64,000 nucleotides of DNA from Laceyella sediminis (GTDB lineage: Bacteria > Bacillota > Bacilli > Thermoactinomycetales > Thermoactinomycetaceae): NCBI RefSeq assembly GCF_003003125.1, contig NZ_PVTZ01000006.1, positions 1 through 64,000 of the forward strand. Direction: 5' to 3'. The notes beneath the pieces are model-generated. The model made no database searches and was not told where the DNA came from. It worked only from the letters and a program-made list of their open reading frames with translations. Both the position numbers and the translations under genes were made by a program. Positions 35,856-44,891 of the stretch are shown in pieces (within the stretch, counting starts at the first letter, position 1; each line of letters opens with the position of its first letter).

Positions 35856-36302
35856 CTAAGTATTTTCACGCTTGAACGCTTGCAAGTTCTCATGCATTTG
35901 CCACAACAATCGCCGGAACAACAATTTCTCTTCCAAGCTGAAATTCTCCAAGCATTTGCACTCGATTTGTTGGAGCGCCTCTTTCACCGCATCGATCGCC
36001 TGGCGTCCCTTAGCGGTAAGAAAAACCCGGGACACCCTTTGATCGACAGGATCAGGCTTTCGTATCACCAACCCCGTTCGTTGCATGCGGTTAACCATCA
36101 CCGTCAGCGTCGCCGGCGTCACTTGCAATTTGTTCGCTAGTTCCTTTTGCGACTGCCCATCCTGTTCCGCTAGTCTCAACAAAAGTGGAGGTTGGCCAGG
36201 ATACACATCATGTTCTTGGATCAGCAGATCGACGCTTTGTCGGTGAAGCTTTATCACATGCCCCATCAAATGGGTCAAAGTGTCGGAGTAATTGAAGTCC
36301 AT
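35856..36302 (-). CDS. MarR-family transcriptional regulator
   Basis: This 148-residue winged-helix regulator has the recognition region QKELANKLQVTPATLTVMVN and the wing RKPDPVDQRVSRVFLTAKG. It precedes the exporter by 87 bases and probably represses the pair through the site at 36316-36333. Confidence 0.92.
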   Translation of the reverse strand: MDFNYSDTLTHLMGHVIKLHRQSVDLLIQEHDVYPGQPPLLLRLAEQDGQSQKELANKLQVTPATLTVMVNRMQRTGLVIRKPDPVDQRVSRVFLTAKGRQAIDAVKEALQQIECKCLENFSLEEKLLFRRLLWQMHENLQAFKRENT

Positions 36303-36315
36303 CGTGTAGCCTCCT

Positions 36316-36333
36316 ATTAGTTAGACGACTAAT
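36316..36333. promoter_or_regulatory. MarR-type operator
   Basis: ATTAGT-TAGACG-ACTAAT is a 6-bp inverted repeat with 6-bp spacer, just upstream of the MarR ribosome site; a further ATTAGT half lies at 36335-36340. Confidence 0.6.
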
Positions 36334-36483
36334 TATTAGTGATTCTATGATATGTACCCATCGGTGTCAATCATCCATTCCATTGATAAATACAACTCCC
36401 AATGCACAGTGCATGTTGGCTACCTTCGCGCATACCCATTTGGTATACTAATATTAATTTTCTAACAAGGGAGGAGACATGCC

Positions 36484-37173
36484 ATGAAACGAATTGGAAT
36501 ATTAGGAGGGCTTACTGCTGAATCGACTACATTATTTTACAATTCGTTAACTAGGCTATACATTGAGCAACATGGCGATAACGGGTATCCCGAGATAGTT
36601 ATATTTAGTGTAAGATTTCAGCATTTCTTCAACGCCTTCAAACAAGGGGATTGGGAATATTGCGCCCAATATCTCGCCTCCGGAATCAACCAATTGGAAA
36701 AAGCCGGGGCCGATTTTGCCGTGATTTCGGCAAACATGCCACATGTCTTATTTGATGATATTGTCAAAAGAGTCTCCTTGCCTCTAATTCACATCGCGGA
36801 TACGGTTGCTGAAGCAGCGCAAGCAAAAGGATATAAGAAAGTTTCTTTGCTTGGAACAATGGCAACGATGAACGCAAGCTTTTACCCAGATCGCCTGTCT
36901 AAATATCAGATTGAATGTATTGTTCCAGATGAGCCTCAAAAAGAAATGGTTCATCAGGTGTTGGAGAATGAACTGTTTAAAGGAGTCATAAAGGAAGAAT
37001 CCAAAACAGCCTATCTGAAACTAATCCATGAACTTAAAGAAAGAGGCGCCGAAGCCGTCATTTTGGGTTGCACAGAAATTCCCATGCTCATCAACTCAGA
37101 AAACAGCCCTCTCCCATTGTTGGATTCCTCTCTCATTCTTGCGCAAACAGCTTTAGATAAAGCGTTAAATTAG
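36484..37173 (+). CDS. Aspartate/glutamate racemase family protein
   Basis: This 229-residue protein has the family start KRIGILGGLTAESTTLFY and the second catalytic Cys in ILGCTEIPML (about residue 197). At the first catalytic position (Cys or Thr before Asn in xNTxH) it has Ala, with the motif reading SANMPH. It may therefore be a one-base racemase, a lyase or an altered enzyme. GGGAGGAG precedes the ATG; monocistronic. Confidence 0.85.
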   Translation: MKRIGILGGLTAESTTLFYNSLTRLYIEQHGDNGYPEIVIFSVRFQHFFNAFKQGDWEYCAQYLASGINQLEKAGADFAVISANMPHVLFDDIVKRVSLPLIHIADTVAEAAQAKGYKKVSLLGTMATMNASFYPDRLSKYQIECIVPDEPQKEMVHQVLENELFKGVIKEESKTAYLKLIHELKERGAEAVILGCTEIPMLINSENSPLPLLDSSLILAQTALDKALN

Positions 37174-37242
37174 GATCACATCAAAAACAACCAACATGCC
37201 TTCAAAAATGGATAAACAATCTTCGCGATATAAGCCACAAGA

Positions 37243-37269
37243 AAACCGGAAGCTATATAGCTCCCGGTT
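37243..37269. terminator. Bidirectional terminator between racemase and CorC genes
   Basis: AACCGG-AGCTA / TAGCT-CCGGTT form an almost perfect hairpin. T-rich flanks are modest; the two convergent genes can share it. Confidence 0.7.
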
Positions 37270-37275
37270 GTTGGG

Positions 37276-38598
37276 TCAATCTTCTTGTTCTGTCGCCGGC
37301 AATGACAACGGTTCCTTCTTCTTCACGAGAATGCGCGAAATTCTCAACTCATCCATTTCAAGCACGGTGAACTCCCAGTCTCCAAATGTCACTTGATCGC
37401 CGATCTGTGGCACTTTTTGCAATTGGGAAAAAAGCCAGCCACCGATGGTATCGTTATCTTCGTCATCGATGTCCAAAGCGAAATGATCATTGACATCTTC
37501 AATCAACAATCCCGAGTCAATCGATGTCCCCTCGGCCTCTTCTTGGATCGCTGGTTTCTCGTCGTCAAACTCATCTTGAATTTCCCCGAAAATCTCTTCA
37601 ATGATGTCTTCGGTGGTCACCAAACCAGACGTTCCGCCGAATTCATCGACGACAATCGCCATCTCCATTTTTCCTTTTTGCAGGTTTTTCAGGATATCTT
37701 TCACTTCCATCGATTCCGGCACGACAATGAAGGGTCTGACCATGCTCGCCAAATCAGGCGTGCCCCCTTCAGTCATCACTTGGTAGACGTCCCGGATGTG
37801 GATGATCCCTTTGATGTCATCCTTATCACGTCCACACAGCGGGAACCGGGTGTGATTGGTGTTTTTGATGATGTGGAAATTCTCTTCAAACGGCCGATCT
37901 TCATACAGACAAGTCATTTTTACCCGGGGCACCATCACTTCCCGCGCTACCCGTTCGGTAAAATCAAACACATTGTCGAACAGAGTCAATTCCACTTGGT
38001 CGATCATGCCGCTCTTATGGCTTTGGGCGATGAGCATGCGGATCTCTTCCTCCGTGTGGGCCTGGTGCGATTCATTCAATTCCACCCCGAAAAGCTTCAA
38101 AGTGAGATTAGCCGCACCATTTAGCACATAAATAAACGGCCGAAACAAGACATAAAACCAGTTGAGGGGCGCGGCGGTCCATAGAGTCGTTTCTTCCGCC
38201 TTCCGAATGGCCAACGATTTAGGAGCCATCTCCCCCAAGACGATGTGCAAAAAGGTGATCACTGAAAAGCCGATGGCAAATGCAATGGTATGGATCGCCC
38301 AATGGGGCAAACCGAAATAAGCGAGAGCGGGTTCAATCATTTTGGCGATCGCCGGCTCCCCTACCCAACCCAGCCCGAGTGACGCCAAGGTGATCCCCAA
38401 TTGTGTCGCTGACAAGTAAGCATCCAGCTCCCCCAGCACCTTGCGGGCGACTTTCCCTCTGCGCCCTTCAATCTGTGCAATCCGCGTCGCCCTAACTTTC
38501 ACAATCGCAAATTCCGCGGCGACAAAAAATCCATTCAATAACACCAAAAAGATCACTAGTAAAATGTTAAAGGCATGACCTATGACACCTTCCAACAC
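37276..38598 (-). CDS. CNNM / CorC-HlyC family membrane protein with CBS domains
   Basis: This 440-residue protein has an N-terminal DUF21 membrane domain with about four helices (ILLVIFLVLLNGFFVAAEFA, ATQLGITLASLGLGWVGEPA), then two CBS domains (VPRVKMTCLYEDRPF ... VPESMEVKDILKNLQ), and a C-terminal CorC/HlyC domain (ALDIDDEDNDTIGGWLFSQL). Relatives are linked to Mg2+ transport or tolerance; the old haemolysin label is doubtful. The GTG start is behind CAGGGGG. Confidence 0.92.
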   Translation of the reverse strand: MLEGVIGHAFNILLVIFLVLLNGFFVAAEFAIVKVRATRIAQIEGRRGKVARKVLGELDAYLSATQLGITLASLGLGWVGEPAIAKMIEPALAYFGLPHWAIHTIAFAIGFSVITFLHIVLGEMAPKSLAIRKAEETTLWTAAPLNWFYVLFRPFIYVLNGAANLTLKLFGVELNESHQAHTEEEIRMLIAQSHKSGMIDQVELTLFDNVFDFTERVAREVMVPRVKMTCLYEDRPFEENFHIIKNTNHTRFPLCGRDKDDIKGIIHIRDVYQVMTEGGTPDLASMVRPFIVVPESMEVKDILKNLQKGKMEMAIVVDEFGGTSGLVTTEDIIEEIFGEIQDEFDDEKPAIQEEAEGTSIDSGLLIEDVNDHFALDIDDEDNDTIGGWLFSQLQKVPQIGDQVTFGDWEFTVLEMDELRISRILVKKKEPLSLPATEQED

Positions 38599-38958
38599 AA
38601 ATTCCCCCTGTTAACGCAAATTAGGTTATCTCAATATATCAAAAAACGGAAAAACCTTTCATCTCACAGGAAACGCCTCTCTCCTATCAAAGATGACTTT
38701 CTTTACCTTATCAAATAAAAGTCATCATCTCAAAGAGCAAAAACCATAAATAATCATTCAAAACAGGGATATAACTATGTGTTTACTTTTGCTAGAACTT
38801 CATATCATTCATTTTTGTTTACCGAATGTGATTGCTTCACCTACCCGTTTTCACAAAGAAATGATACCACTTTTACAATTTGGACATATTTGCCATCCGT
38901 TTTAAATTTATAATAGTAAGGAACAGCACATGAAGTTTAAGGAGGCTTTTTTAGTCAC
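38599..38958. other. Intergenic region upstream of spo0M
   Basis: Divergent 5' regions of the CorC-type gene and spo0M. GATGACTTT (38692-38700) and AAAGTCATC (38718-38726) form a 9-bp hairpin. A -10-like TATAAT stands near 38910, without a well-spaced -35, so an alternative sigma factor is possible for spo0M. Confidence 0.45.
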
Positions 38959-39888
38959 ATGGTATTTAAAAAATTTATGGCTAAGTTGGGCAAAGGTTCA
39001 GCCCAAGTCGATCTAATCCTTGATCAACACCAGTACAAACTGGGAGAGCAAATCAATGGACAATTAGTCATTACAGGCGGCACCATCGAACAGGAAATCA
39101 ACAAAATCGATATTGATTTCATGATGAGTGTGCGCTTGGGAGAACACATACAAACCGTGTTAATCAACCGGTTTCCGTTCCCTGAATCGTTTAAAATCCA
39201 GCCATCAGAGAAAAAATCCTACTCTTTCTCTTATAAATTGCCGCAAAATCTACTGCTGTCCTGCAATTCGGTATCTTATTATTTCATCACGCATTTAGAC
39301 ATCGCCGCCGGGGTGGATTCGACTGATCGCGATCCGATTGACATCTTGCCTCCTGACCGCTTCCAAAACATCCTGTATGCGTTCGATCGCCTTGGTTTCC
39401 GCGAAAAATACGGTTCCCGTTCGTTTGATGGGCACTTGCAGGAGTTTGAGCTGGCTCCCACCTCGATGCTCCGAAACGAAGTAGAAGAAGTGGAATTTGT
39501 GGCAGCGATGGAAGAGACGGGCATTCATCTGTTCTTAGAGGTGGACTTGCGCACGTTCGCTGGAGAAAAAGAAGTTAAACGAGAACTCTGGTTGGACAAT
39601 CAACTGCTCGATGATCAAAACGCCCTGATTGACTATCTGCAACAGGTTCTGTTTGAAATGGTGAATAATCCGAATCAATACCACGCTGATAAGGCCCAAT
39701 TCCACCATAAGACCGCGGGCTTGCCGGGTGCGATCGGGGGCTTCGCGATTGGGCTTATCGCCATGGAATTGCTGGAAGAAGTCGTAGAGGATATCGTTGA
39801 GGAAATCTTTGAAGAAGATGAAGATGATGATGATGAAGATGATGAGGACGGCTTCTTTGATTTCTTTGACGATGAAGAAGAAGATTGA
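38959..39888 (+). CDS. spo0M: Sporulation-control protein Spo0M (arrestin-like)
   Basis: This 309-residue protein has an arrestin-like beta fold (FKKFMAKLGKGSAQVDLILD, then GEQINGQLVITGG) typical of Spo0M, which modulates sporulation and cell division. The C-terminal tail is a run of Asp/Glu (about residues 285-309), unusually acidic, and longer than the 258-residue Bacillus protein. AAGGAGG lies 13 bases before the ATG. It is followed by a terminator. Confidence 0.9.
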   Translation: MVFKKFMAKLGKGSAQVDLILDQHQYKLGEQINGQLVITGGTIEQEINKIDIDFMMSVRLGEHIQTVLINRFPFPESFKIQPSEKKSYSFSYKLPQNLLLSCNSVSYYFITHLDIAAGVDSTDRDPIDILPPDRFQNILYAFDRLGFREKYGSRSFDGHLQEFELAPTSMLRNEVEEVEFVAAMEETGIHLFLEVDLRTFAGEKEVKRELWLDNQLLDDQNALIDYLQQVLFEMVNNPNQYHADKAQFHHKTAGLPGAIGGFAIGLIAMELLEEVVEDIVEEIFEEDEDDDDEDDEDGFFDFFDDEEED

Positions 39889-39897
39889 TCGAACAAG

Positions 39898-39931
39898 AAG
39901 GCTTGGGCGTCGATGCGATGCCCAAGCCTTT
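39898..39931. terminator. Terminator after spo0M
   Basis: AAGGCTTGGGC pairs with GCCCAAGCCTT; bidirectional and shared with the convergent esterase gene. Confidence 0.85.
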
Positions 39932-39982
39932 ATGCATAAACAAAACCTTGCCAGTTGACCACATCGCTTGAAAGCGGAAAAG

Positions 39983-41275
39983 TTATCCATCCTTCTCGTC
40001 AAGATAATCCGGGATATGCACTTCATCAATGAACAAAATGCCATCATACTGGGAACGGGGAATGAGTCGTTCTTCCCAAGTCCCCCAATCCAATGCTTGA
40101 CGTTCCGTGAACATCCAAGATGTTGCTCTCTCGCACTTTTGGCCAGCCAGATCAACAAATATGTTCGCCGCTCCCGCTTTGCCCAAGATCCATTCCATAC
40201 TGCCTTCTGGGTGCGGATAGCGCACCGGAGCAGGTTGATGATCAACAAACGCGGATACCCCGCGATTCATATATAGGCCAATAACATAACTTTCTTGCTT
40301 TAAGGAGTTAGGCAATAACCCACCCATTGTCGGCAATGGCGAACGCGCATTTTTAACGGCCTCATTCTCTTTCCGTATATGATAATTATGCGACCAAACT
40401 ATGATTTTTTTATCGGGATACAATGTTTCAGCAACCCATGCAAGATCTTCAGCCATTTGCTGATCGCGCATGGTGGTAATTTCATCATAGTATTTTTTAG
40501 CCTGATCATGGTTGTTTTCCGCTGCGTATTTATTGCCGAGCACTGCTTTTTCTAAAAAATGCTCAACGGTTTGGATGCGTCCGTTTAACACATGCAACGT
40601 GACAGAAATCAGATTCGGATCTTCTGGATGTATAGCAGCTAGTGCTGACCGGTTCGTTTCTACAAACTGAATTAATGCTTCATATCCGGCACGCATTTGG
40701 ACTTTTTCCTTCTGGTATGCTTCGATATCCTTTAGGTAGAAACTTGCGGCAAATTGCTGTTCTAACTGCTCCGCTTGTTCCACCACGTTTGGGTTCACCT
40801 GCTCAAACCAACGCCGTAAGAAATGGTGATAACTCCCCGTAGGTTGCATGTCAATGCCAGACAATCTTAACGGAGCCTTGTTCTGTTTTGAATGCCGTAC
40901 AAATTCAAACAAGGGAATCATTTCTTGCGTATGCCACACACTGATCACTGCACTTCTCATGGTATCTTCAGGAAGGCGCTCACTGGCTTGAAGGTCGGCG
41001 CCATGGGTTTCTCCCAAGCCCGATTCAAAGACGATTACTTCATAGCCGAGTTCTTCATACAAATATTGAACCAGTCTCACTCTGGAAGAAATAAATTCAC
41101 TGGCACCATGCGAACTTTCCCCCAGCATGACAATCCGTTTCTCTTTTAAAACATCTTTCAAAAAGATGAGATCCGAATAATCGTCTTCGTCACTAGGCTC
41201 TAATTGTTTCACAGGGTTTGCATGGGCTCTCAGCCACGTTTCCCAATGCTCGTACAAGCTTTGTTCATTCTTCAT
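39983..41275 (-). CDS. Erythromycin-esterase family protein
   Basis: This 430-residue protein has the EreA/EreB signature LGESSHGASEF (catalytic His and Glu), a second His in WSHNYHI, and FESGLGETHGAD. The family includes macrolide esterases and many uncharacterised hydrolases, so macrolide hydrolysis is possible but unproven. AAAGGAG lies 8 bases before the ATG at 41275. Confidence 0.85.
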   Translation of the reverse strand: MKNEQSLYEHWETWLRAHANPVKQLEPSDEDDYSDLIFLKDVLKEKRIVMLGESSHGASEFISSRVRLVQYLYEELGYEVIVFESGLGETHGADLQASERLPEDTMRSAVISVWHTQEMIPLFEFVRHSKQNKAPLRLSGIDMQPTGSYHHFLRRWFEQVNPNVVEQAEQLEQQFAASFYLKDIEAYQKEKVQMRAGYEALIQFVETNRSALAAIHPEDPNLISVTLHVLNGRIQTVEHFLEKAVLGNKYAAENNHDQAKKYYDEITTMRDQQMAEDLAWVAETLYPDKKIIVWSHNYHIRKENEAVKNARSPLPTMGGLLPNSLKQESYVIGLYMNRGVSAFVDHQPAPVRYPHPEGSMEWILGKAGAANIFVDLAGQKCERATSWMFTERQALDWGTWEERLIPRSQYDGILFIDEVHIPDYLDEKDG

Positions 41276-41471
41276 CGCCATAACTCCTTTGGCTGTTTGC
41301 AACTCTGACACAAACGACATAGAAGAGACCGACAGAATTTTGTATCAACTGCGATCATTTTTATTTTATAAGAGTTGCCATTCCCATGAAAAGCATGCGA
41401 CAACATGGTTTCACTTAATCATAAAAGGATATAAAAGAAATAACAGACGGAATTAAAGGGAGAGGATCGTT

Positions 41472-41594
41472 ATGTTTGATTTTATTGCCGAGATGTGGGA
41501 TGTCATGGTATCCATCTTTTCTTCCACACAGGCAGAAAAGTATAAAAATGAAGCTGAGGAATGTAAAAAGAAAATAGCTACTGTGAGCGATTAG
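41472..41594 (+). CDS. Micro-protein, 40 residues
   Basis: ATG frame with GGGAGAGG well placed upstream. It encodes an amphipathic N-half (FDFIAEMWDVMVSIFSS) and a charged C-half (AEKYKNEAEECKKK). Family not recognised. It is the first of three micro-proteins between the esterase and macrolide kinase genes. Confidence 0.55.
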   Translation: MFDFIAEMWDVMVSIFSSTQAEKYKNEAEECKKKIATVSD

Positions 41595-41660
41595 AAAAGG
41601 ACAAAAAGCGAAGAATCTACAAAAACACTTAGGAATCCTCAATAAAATAAATCAAACCAA

Positions 41661-41690
41661 AGGGAGCTGCACCATGCGTTCCCGTTTTTT
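41661..41690 (+). terminator. Terminator after the 40-residue micro-protein
   Basis: An imperfect GGGA...TCCC stem is followed by a run of seven T. The T run abuts the stop codon of the convergent micro-protein. Confidence 0.5.
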
Positions 41691-41800
41691 TATTTAACAC
41701 CTTGAAAACCTAATATTTCTACTGGATCATTGTCCCTCTTTTCATATTTAAACAAATAGACTTGGCCTACATTGATTTGTTCCCAGTCTTCTTTATACAT
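41690..41800 (-). CDS. Micro-protein, 36 residues
   Basis: ATG at 41800 follows AGAGAGG. It encodes MYKEDWEQINVGQVYLFKYE and ends ILGFQGVK, a compact beta-like sequence. Family not recognised. Confidence 0.5.
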   Translation of the reverse strand: MYKEDWEQINVGQVYLFKYEKRDNDPVEILGFQGVK

Positions 41801-41887
41801 ATGAAACCTCTCTTTTTTCCCTTCCCCTATGATCCTAAGGGCCTTTTTTATTATACCTGAAATAGGAAAACAAAGTGTTCAACTAAA

Positions 41888-41919
41888 CAAAAAAAAGAGG
41901 AGCTTTCATCCCTCCTCTA
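41888..41919 (-). terminator. Terminator after the 59-residue protein
   Basis: Read leftwards, AGAGGAG and CTCCTCT enclose a 9-base loop, followed by seven T. Confidence 0.8.
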
Positions 41920-41935
41920 CATAACATCGGTTTAA

Positions 41936-42115
41936 TTATTTCACTGCCTCCCCATCCTCATCTACTTGATATGTTCCGCCACCAAACATCCACCCATTTG
42001 CCTCTACAAAGTCAATAAACTTATCTAAAAATTCATCATGATCAATGTCAACATGTTCATCCACAGCATAAATACTACCCTCAATATGTATGCCAAGCCG
42101 TTTTTTCTTCCCCAT
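41936..42115 (-). CDS. Small acidic protein, 59 residues
   Basis: ATG at 42115 follows GGAGGT. It begins GKKKRLGIHIEGSIYAVDEH and has a Gly-rich turn (GWMFGGGTYQVDEDGE). With its own terminator it forms a full transcription unit. The pattern resembles small conserved Bacillales proteins of unknown role. Confidence 0.7.
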   Translation of the reverse strand: MGKKKRLGIHIEGSIYAVDEHVDIDHDEFLDKFIDFVEANGWMFGGGTYQVDEDGEAVK

Positions 42116-42298
42116 GTTCTACCTCCAATGTAGGGCCTAGGCGCAGAAAACTTGTCTGACTTTTGTTCTGACGAGTGACAAAAAATCTCCTCTGATCAAT
42201 TGCTGTTTATCTACACTCATTTACATGAATATCGTGATCAACAGACAAATTTATTTTAGTTTTGAGTTTTCCCATTTTGCATTATCATTTTATTTTGC

Positions 42299-42332
42299 AA
42301 AGGCTTGGGCATCAAGTACCCAAGCCTTCGTT
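42299..42332. terminator. Terminator after the macrolide phosphotransferase gene
   Basis: AAGGCTTGGG and CCCAAGCCTT enclose a 9-base loop. The stem sequence is almost the same as in the spo0M terminator at 39898. Confidence 0.85.
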
Positions 42333-42350
42333 CACACATCACACAGGCCT

Positions 42351-43253
42351 CTATTTATCCACGCCGAGTGTTTGCTTAGCCATGGTTTTATACTCTGCCA
42401 AACCGGATTTCATTGCGAATTCAGCAATGGCGACAGGATAGGCCGCTTGCAATTCGATAATATGCTCAACCATCGTTGGCCAAACCACTCCACCTGCTCT
42501 TTGATACGCATCGATCAACTTTTGCAGCCCGCCCTCTCCGAAGAGAGCGAGGTGGACGACAAAATCATTGGCCGGATCGTCAACGCGAGCTTCTGTCCAA
42601 TCGATGATTCCCGTAACGCGGGCTTCTCCGTCAACCAGGATGTGTCCGACATGCAAATCTCCATGGATCAATGCAGTCTGTTTCGGCCAAAGCGCATCAT
42701 TGGCCAACCATTTCTGCCAACGGGCCCAAAGGGGTTGACTCACACCGAAATGCGCCTTGACTTTCTCCATCCTCTCTCGCATCGCCTCTCTCAGTTCCTC
42801 CGCCGCATGCACGATCAAACCGGCTTGTCTGGCCTGGTCATGGTTGATACGGTGCAAGGCAGCCATGGCCTGGCCCAGGGTTTCATGAAAGATGTCTGGC
42901 ACATTATGCTCATCGATCTTCAACACATATGCTTTTGCTTCTGGATCAATCGTTGCGGCAGGTACGCCTACGAGGCGCTTGTAAGCGATCAATTCATCAG
43001 AAAAAACCGTCCATTTTGGTGTTTGTACCGGGATCTTCCCATCCAAGAAATCGAGAATCGCCTTTTCTTTCTTGGCGGTCGGAACCACATCAGGGCGCCT
43101 CGGCAGACGCAAAACCCACTGCTCTCCTTGCTCGTCCACGGCAAACACGACGGAAAAATCAAGGCCGGACTCATTACGTGTCAATGAGTCTTCTCTCACC
43201 ATCAGGCCATGCCGCCGAGTCACTTCCATCACTTGTATATCGCTCAATGTCAT
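42351..43253 (-). CDS. Macrolide 2'-phosphotransferase-like kinase (Mph family)
   Basis: This 300-residue aminoglycoside-phosphotransferase-fold kinase has the catalytic loop LIHGDLHVGHILVD and the metal-binding GIIDWTEARVDDPANDF, both in the style of Mph macrolide kinases. The nucleotide Lys region WVLRLPRRPDV is also present. GGAAGGG precedes the start; 20 upstream codons lack a ribosome site. Activity on macrolides is a family-based inference. The start coordinate may be off by one base, because a homopolymer just upstream was hard to count. Confidence 0.85.
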   Translation of the reverse strand: MTLSDIQVMEVTRRHGLMVREDSLTRNESGLDFSVVFAVDEQGEQWVLRLPRRPDVVPTAKKEKAILDFLDGKIPVQTPKWTVFSDELIAYKRLVGVPAATIDPEAKAYVLKIDEHNVPDIFHETLGQAMAALHRINHDQARQAGLIVHAAEELREAMRERMEKVKAHFGVSQPLWARWQKWLANDALWPKQTALIHGDLHVGHILVDGEARVTGIIDWTEARVDDPANDFVVHLALFGEGGLQKLIDAYQRAGGVVWPTMVEHIIELQAAYPVAIAEFAMKSGLAEYKTMAKQTLGVDK

Positions 43254-43343
43254 CGTTTTTCCCTTCCTTTTCTTATACGTGGTCATATTTCCCGGTCGCA
43301 TTGTCCGGGCCATGGTTGTCCCCGGTGAAAATAGGGCAACAAA

Positions 43344-43372
43344 AAAACCACAGGTTATCTGCCTGTGGTTAG
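43344..43372 (-). terminator. Intrinsic terminator of a small leftward transcription unit
   Basis: AACCACAGG and CCTGTGGTT enclose a 7-base loop; seven T follow on the minus strand. Confidence 0.85.
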
Positions 43373-43525
43373 GTAATCGTAAAAATGGTTAAGCATTCCG
43401 CACATACTCGTCTACAATGATCCAAAGCAAAGGCCTTCCCCATCCCTATCATGGTGGCCGTAACACATACCTTTCCCCACCAATCGGAGGCTGGCATGCG
43501 CAATATCGTTGTATGGTATAGCGGG

Positions 43526-43633
43526 TTACCTTACAAGTAGGCGAACCAATTCCGATTCCCTGCGCACAAGCAGAACCTTTGAACACAATATCATTTGTGA
43601 TTGCAAAGGGTAGAATCGGAATTGGAATGCCAT
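43526..43633 (-). CDS. Possible 35-residue peptide gene in a small transcription unit
   Basis: ATG at 43633 lies 6 bases after GGAGGG. The peptide starts MAFQFRFYPLQSQMILCSK and is Leu/Arg-rich at the end. Another frame across the same bases is longer and Cys-rich (GSACAQGIGIGSPTC, QRYCACQPPIGG) but lacks a good start. A promoter and terminator flank the region, so a transcript is likely; its product is uncertain. Confidence 0.35.
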   Translation of the reverse strand: MAFQFRFYPLQSQMILCSKVLLVRRESELVRLLVR

Positions 43634-43665
43634 AGATGACCCTCCGTTCAGTGTGAATTAAACAC

Positions 43666-43694
43666 ATACTAACACGAATAATTAAACAATGCAA
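43666..43694 (-). promoter_or_regulatory. Sigma-A-type promoter
   Basis: Leftward -35 TTGCAT (43689-43694), 17-base spacer, -10 TAGTAT (43666-43671), upstream of the small transcription unit ending at 43344. Confidence 0.6.
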
Positions 43695-43728
43695 TTATTG
43701 TACTTTTTCATGATGATCAGAAATACGA

Positions 43729-44742
43729 TCATCTAAAATGCTGCTTGACTATACCCTTGCCTTGATCCACTTCCACTTCGGCATAGGCGCCATTGATAAA
43801 CGTGATTTGCGGCGGAACATGTCCACAATCAATATCGTAAATGACGGGTACCTGAAGCTCAGCCGCCAGTTCCTGATAAACATCTTCCACCGTATAACCT
43901 TGGACGGGTTGATTGGCGAGGCTACGGCCAAACAGGATGCCTGAACACCCTTCAAACCACCCGGCCAACTTCATTTGCACCAATGATCTGCGCAAATCGG
44001 TGGTCACCAGTTCGCAATTCTCGAAATACCAAAGTATGGGTTCCCCATCAATAAAAGCCTTTCTAAATTTCCTCACGTCACCATACGGCGTGCCAATCAA
44101 ATGCCTGATCACATCGACGCATCCGCCGAGCAACCGCCCTTGTACCTTAGCTTTGCTATGGGATGCCACTTTCCAGTATGTCGGTTCTGTCAAATGAAAG
44201 AGACAAGGGGTTGGATTCTCATGTTGCCATTTTTCTTGATATTTGGCGGAGGAGTGCTGAAGGATGGAGGCACCCCGCTCTGTGGACAAGACATCGAGCC
44301 ATGCGCTGGTGGTCTCATCCCAGTATTCCCCGCGCAGATCAACGAGATTGGGGCCATGAGCCGTAGCGATCCCCGTTGTCAAGGTAATGGCTAGCAACAG
44401 CACGCTGGTATCGGAGTAACCCAACACCCACTTGTTCTTCATTTTTTCAAAATCGACATGCTCCAAGATCTCGATGAGGAGTTCGCCACCCCAAGGGGGA
44501 ATGATCGCCTGGATCTGATCATCGCCCATCATGCGATTGAATTCATCTGCGCGTTTCTTCGCTGATGCCGACTTCGCTTTTTCTTGCGTAAAGGCGGTTT
44601 CTCCGCAAACAATATGAAAGCCCCTCTCCTCCAGTCGCCTAGTCGAGCTGTCCAGCAACGCATGCAGTTCTGTCGGCACCCCGGAGGAAGGGGCGGTGAT
44701 CCCAATGGTCATACCTGTTTTAAAAGATGGATAGTTAATCAT
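43729..44742 (-). CDS. LD-carboxypeptidase / MccF-like peptidase (S66)
   Basis: This 337-residue S66 serine peptidase has GITAPSSG near the start, the nucleophile in VLGYSDTSVLL (about residue 110), Glu in IDGEPILWYFENCE and His in DCGHVPPQ (about 307). The family trims murein tetrapeptides or cleaves microcin C-type aminoacyl nucleotides. The start at 44742 follows AGGAGG. A hairpin (GATGATC / GATCATC) overlaps the stop. Confidence 0.9.
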   Translation of the reverse strand: MINYPSFKTGMTIGITAPSSGVPTELHALLDSSTRRLEERGFHIVCGETAFTQEKAKSASAKKRADEFNRMMGDDQIQAIIPPWGGELLIEILEHVDFEKMKNKWVLGYSDTSVLLLAITLTTGIATAHGPNLVDLRGEYWDETTSAWLDVLSTERGASILQHSSAKYQEKWQHENPTPCLFHLTEPTYWKVASHSKAKVQGRLLGGCVDVIRHLIGTPYGDVRKFRKAFIDGEPILWYFENCELVTTDLRRSLVQMKLAGWFEGCSGILFGRSLANQPVQGYTVEDVYQELAAELQVPVIYDIDCGHVPPQITFINGAYAEVEVDQGKGIVKQHFR

Positions 44743-44891
44743 GCACAGCCTCCTAGTCTTTTCAAAAAAGTGTATCAAACCCCTATTATTTGAACAATCC
44801 TTTTCTTTTTATCTTCTGTGCATGACTTTTATTTAAAGGTTCCCCATGTGCGGCACATGAGGCGGTAAAAAAACTTGGCAGATGGCAACTC

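Noticed and set aside
42225-43187. 320-codon plus-strand frame antisense to the Mph-like kinase
   Set aside because: The kinase motifs are on the minus strand; the antisense frame runs through the terminator and has no recognisable domain.
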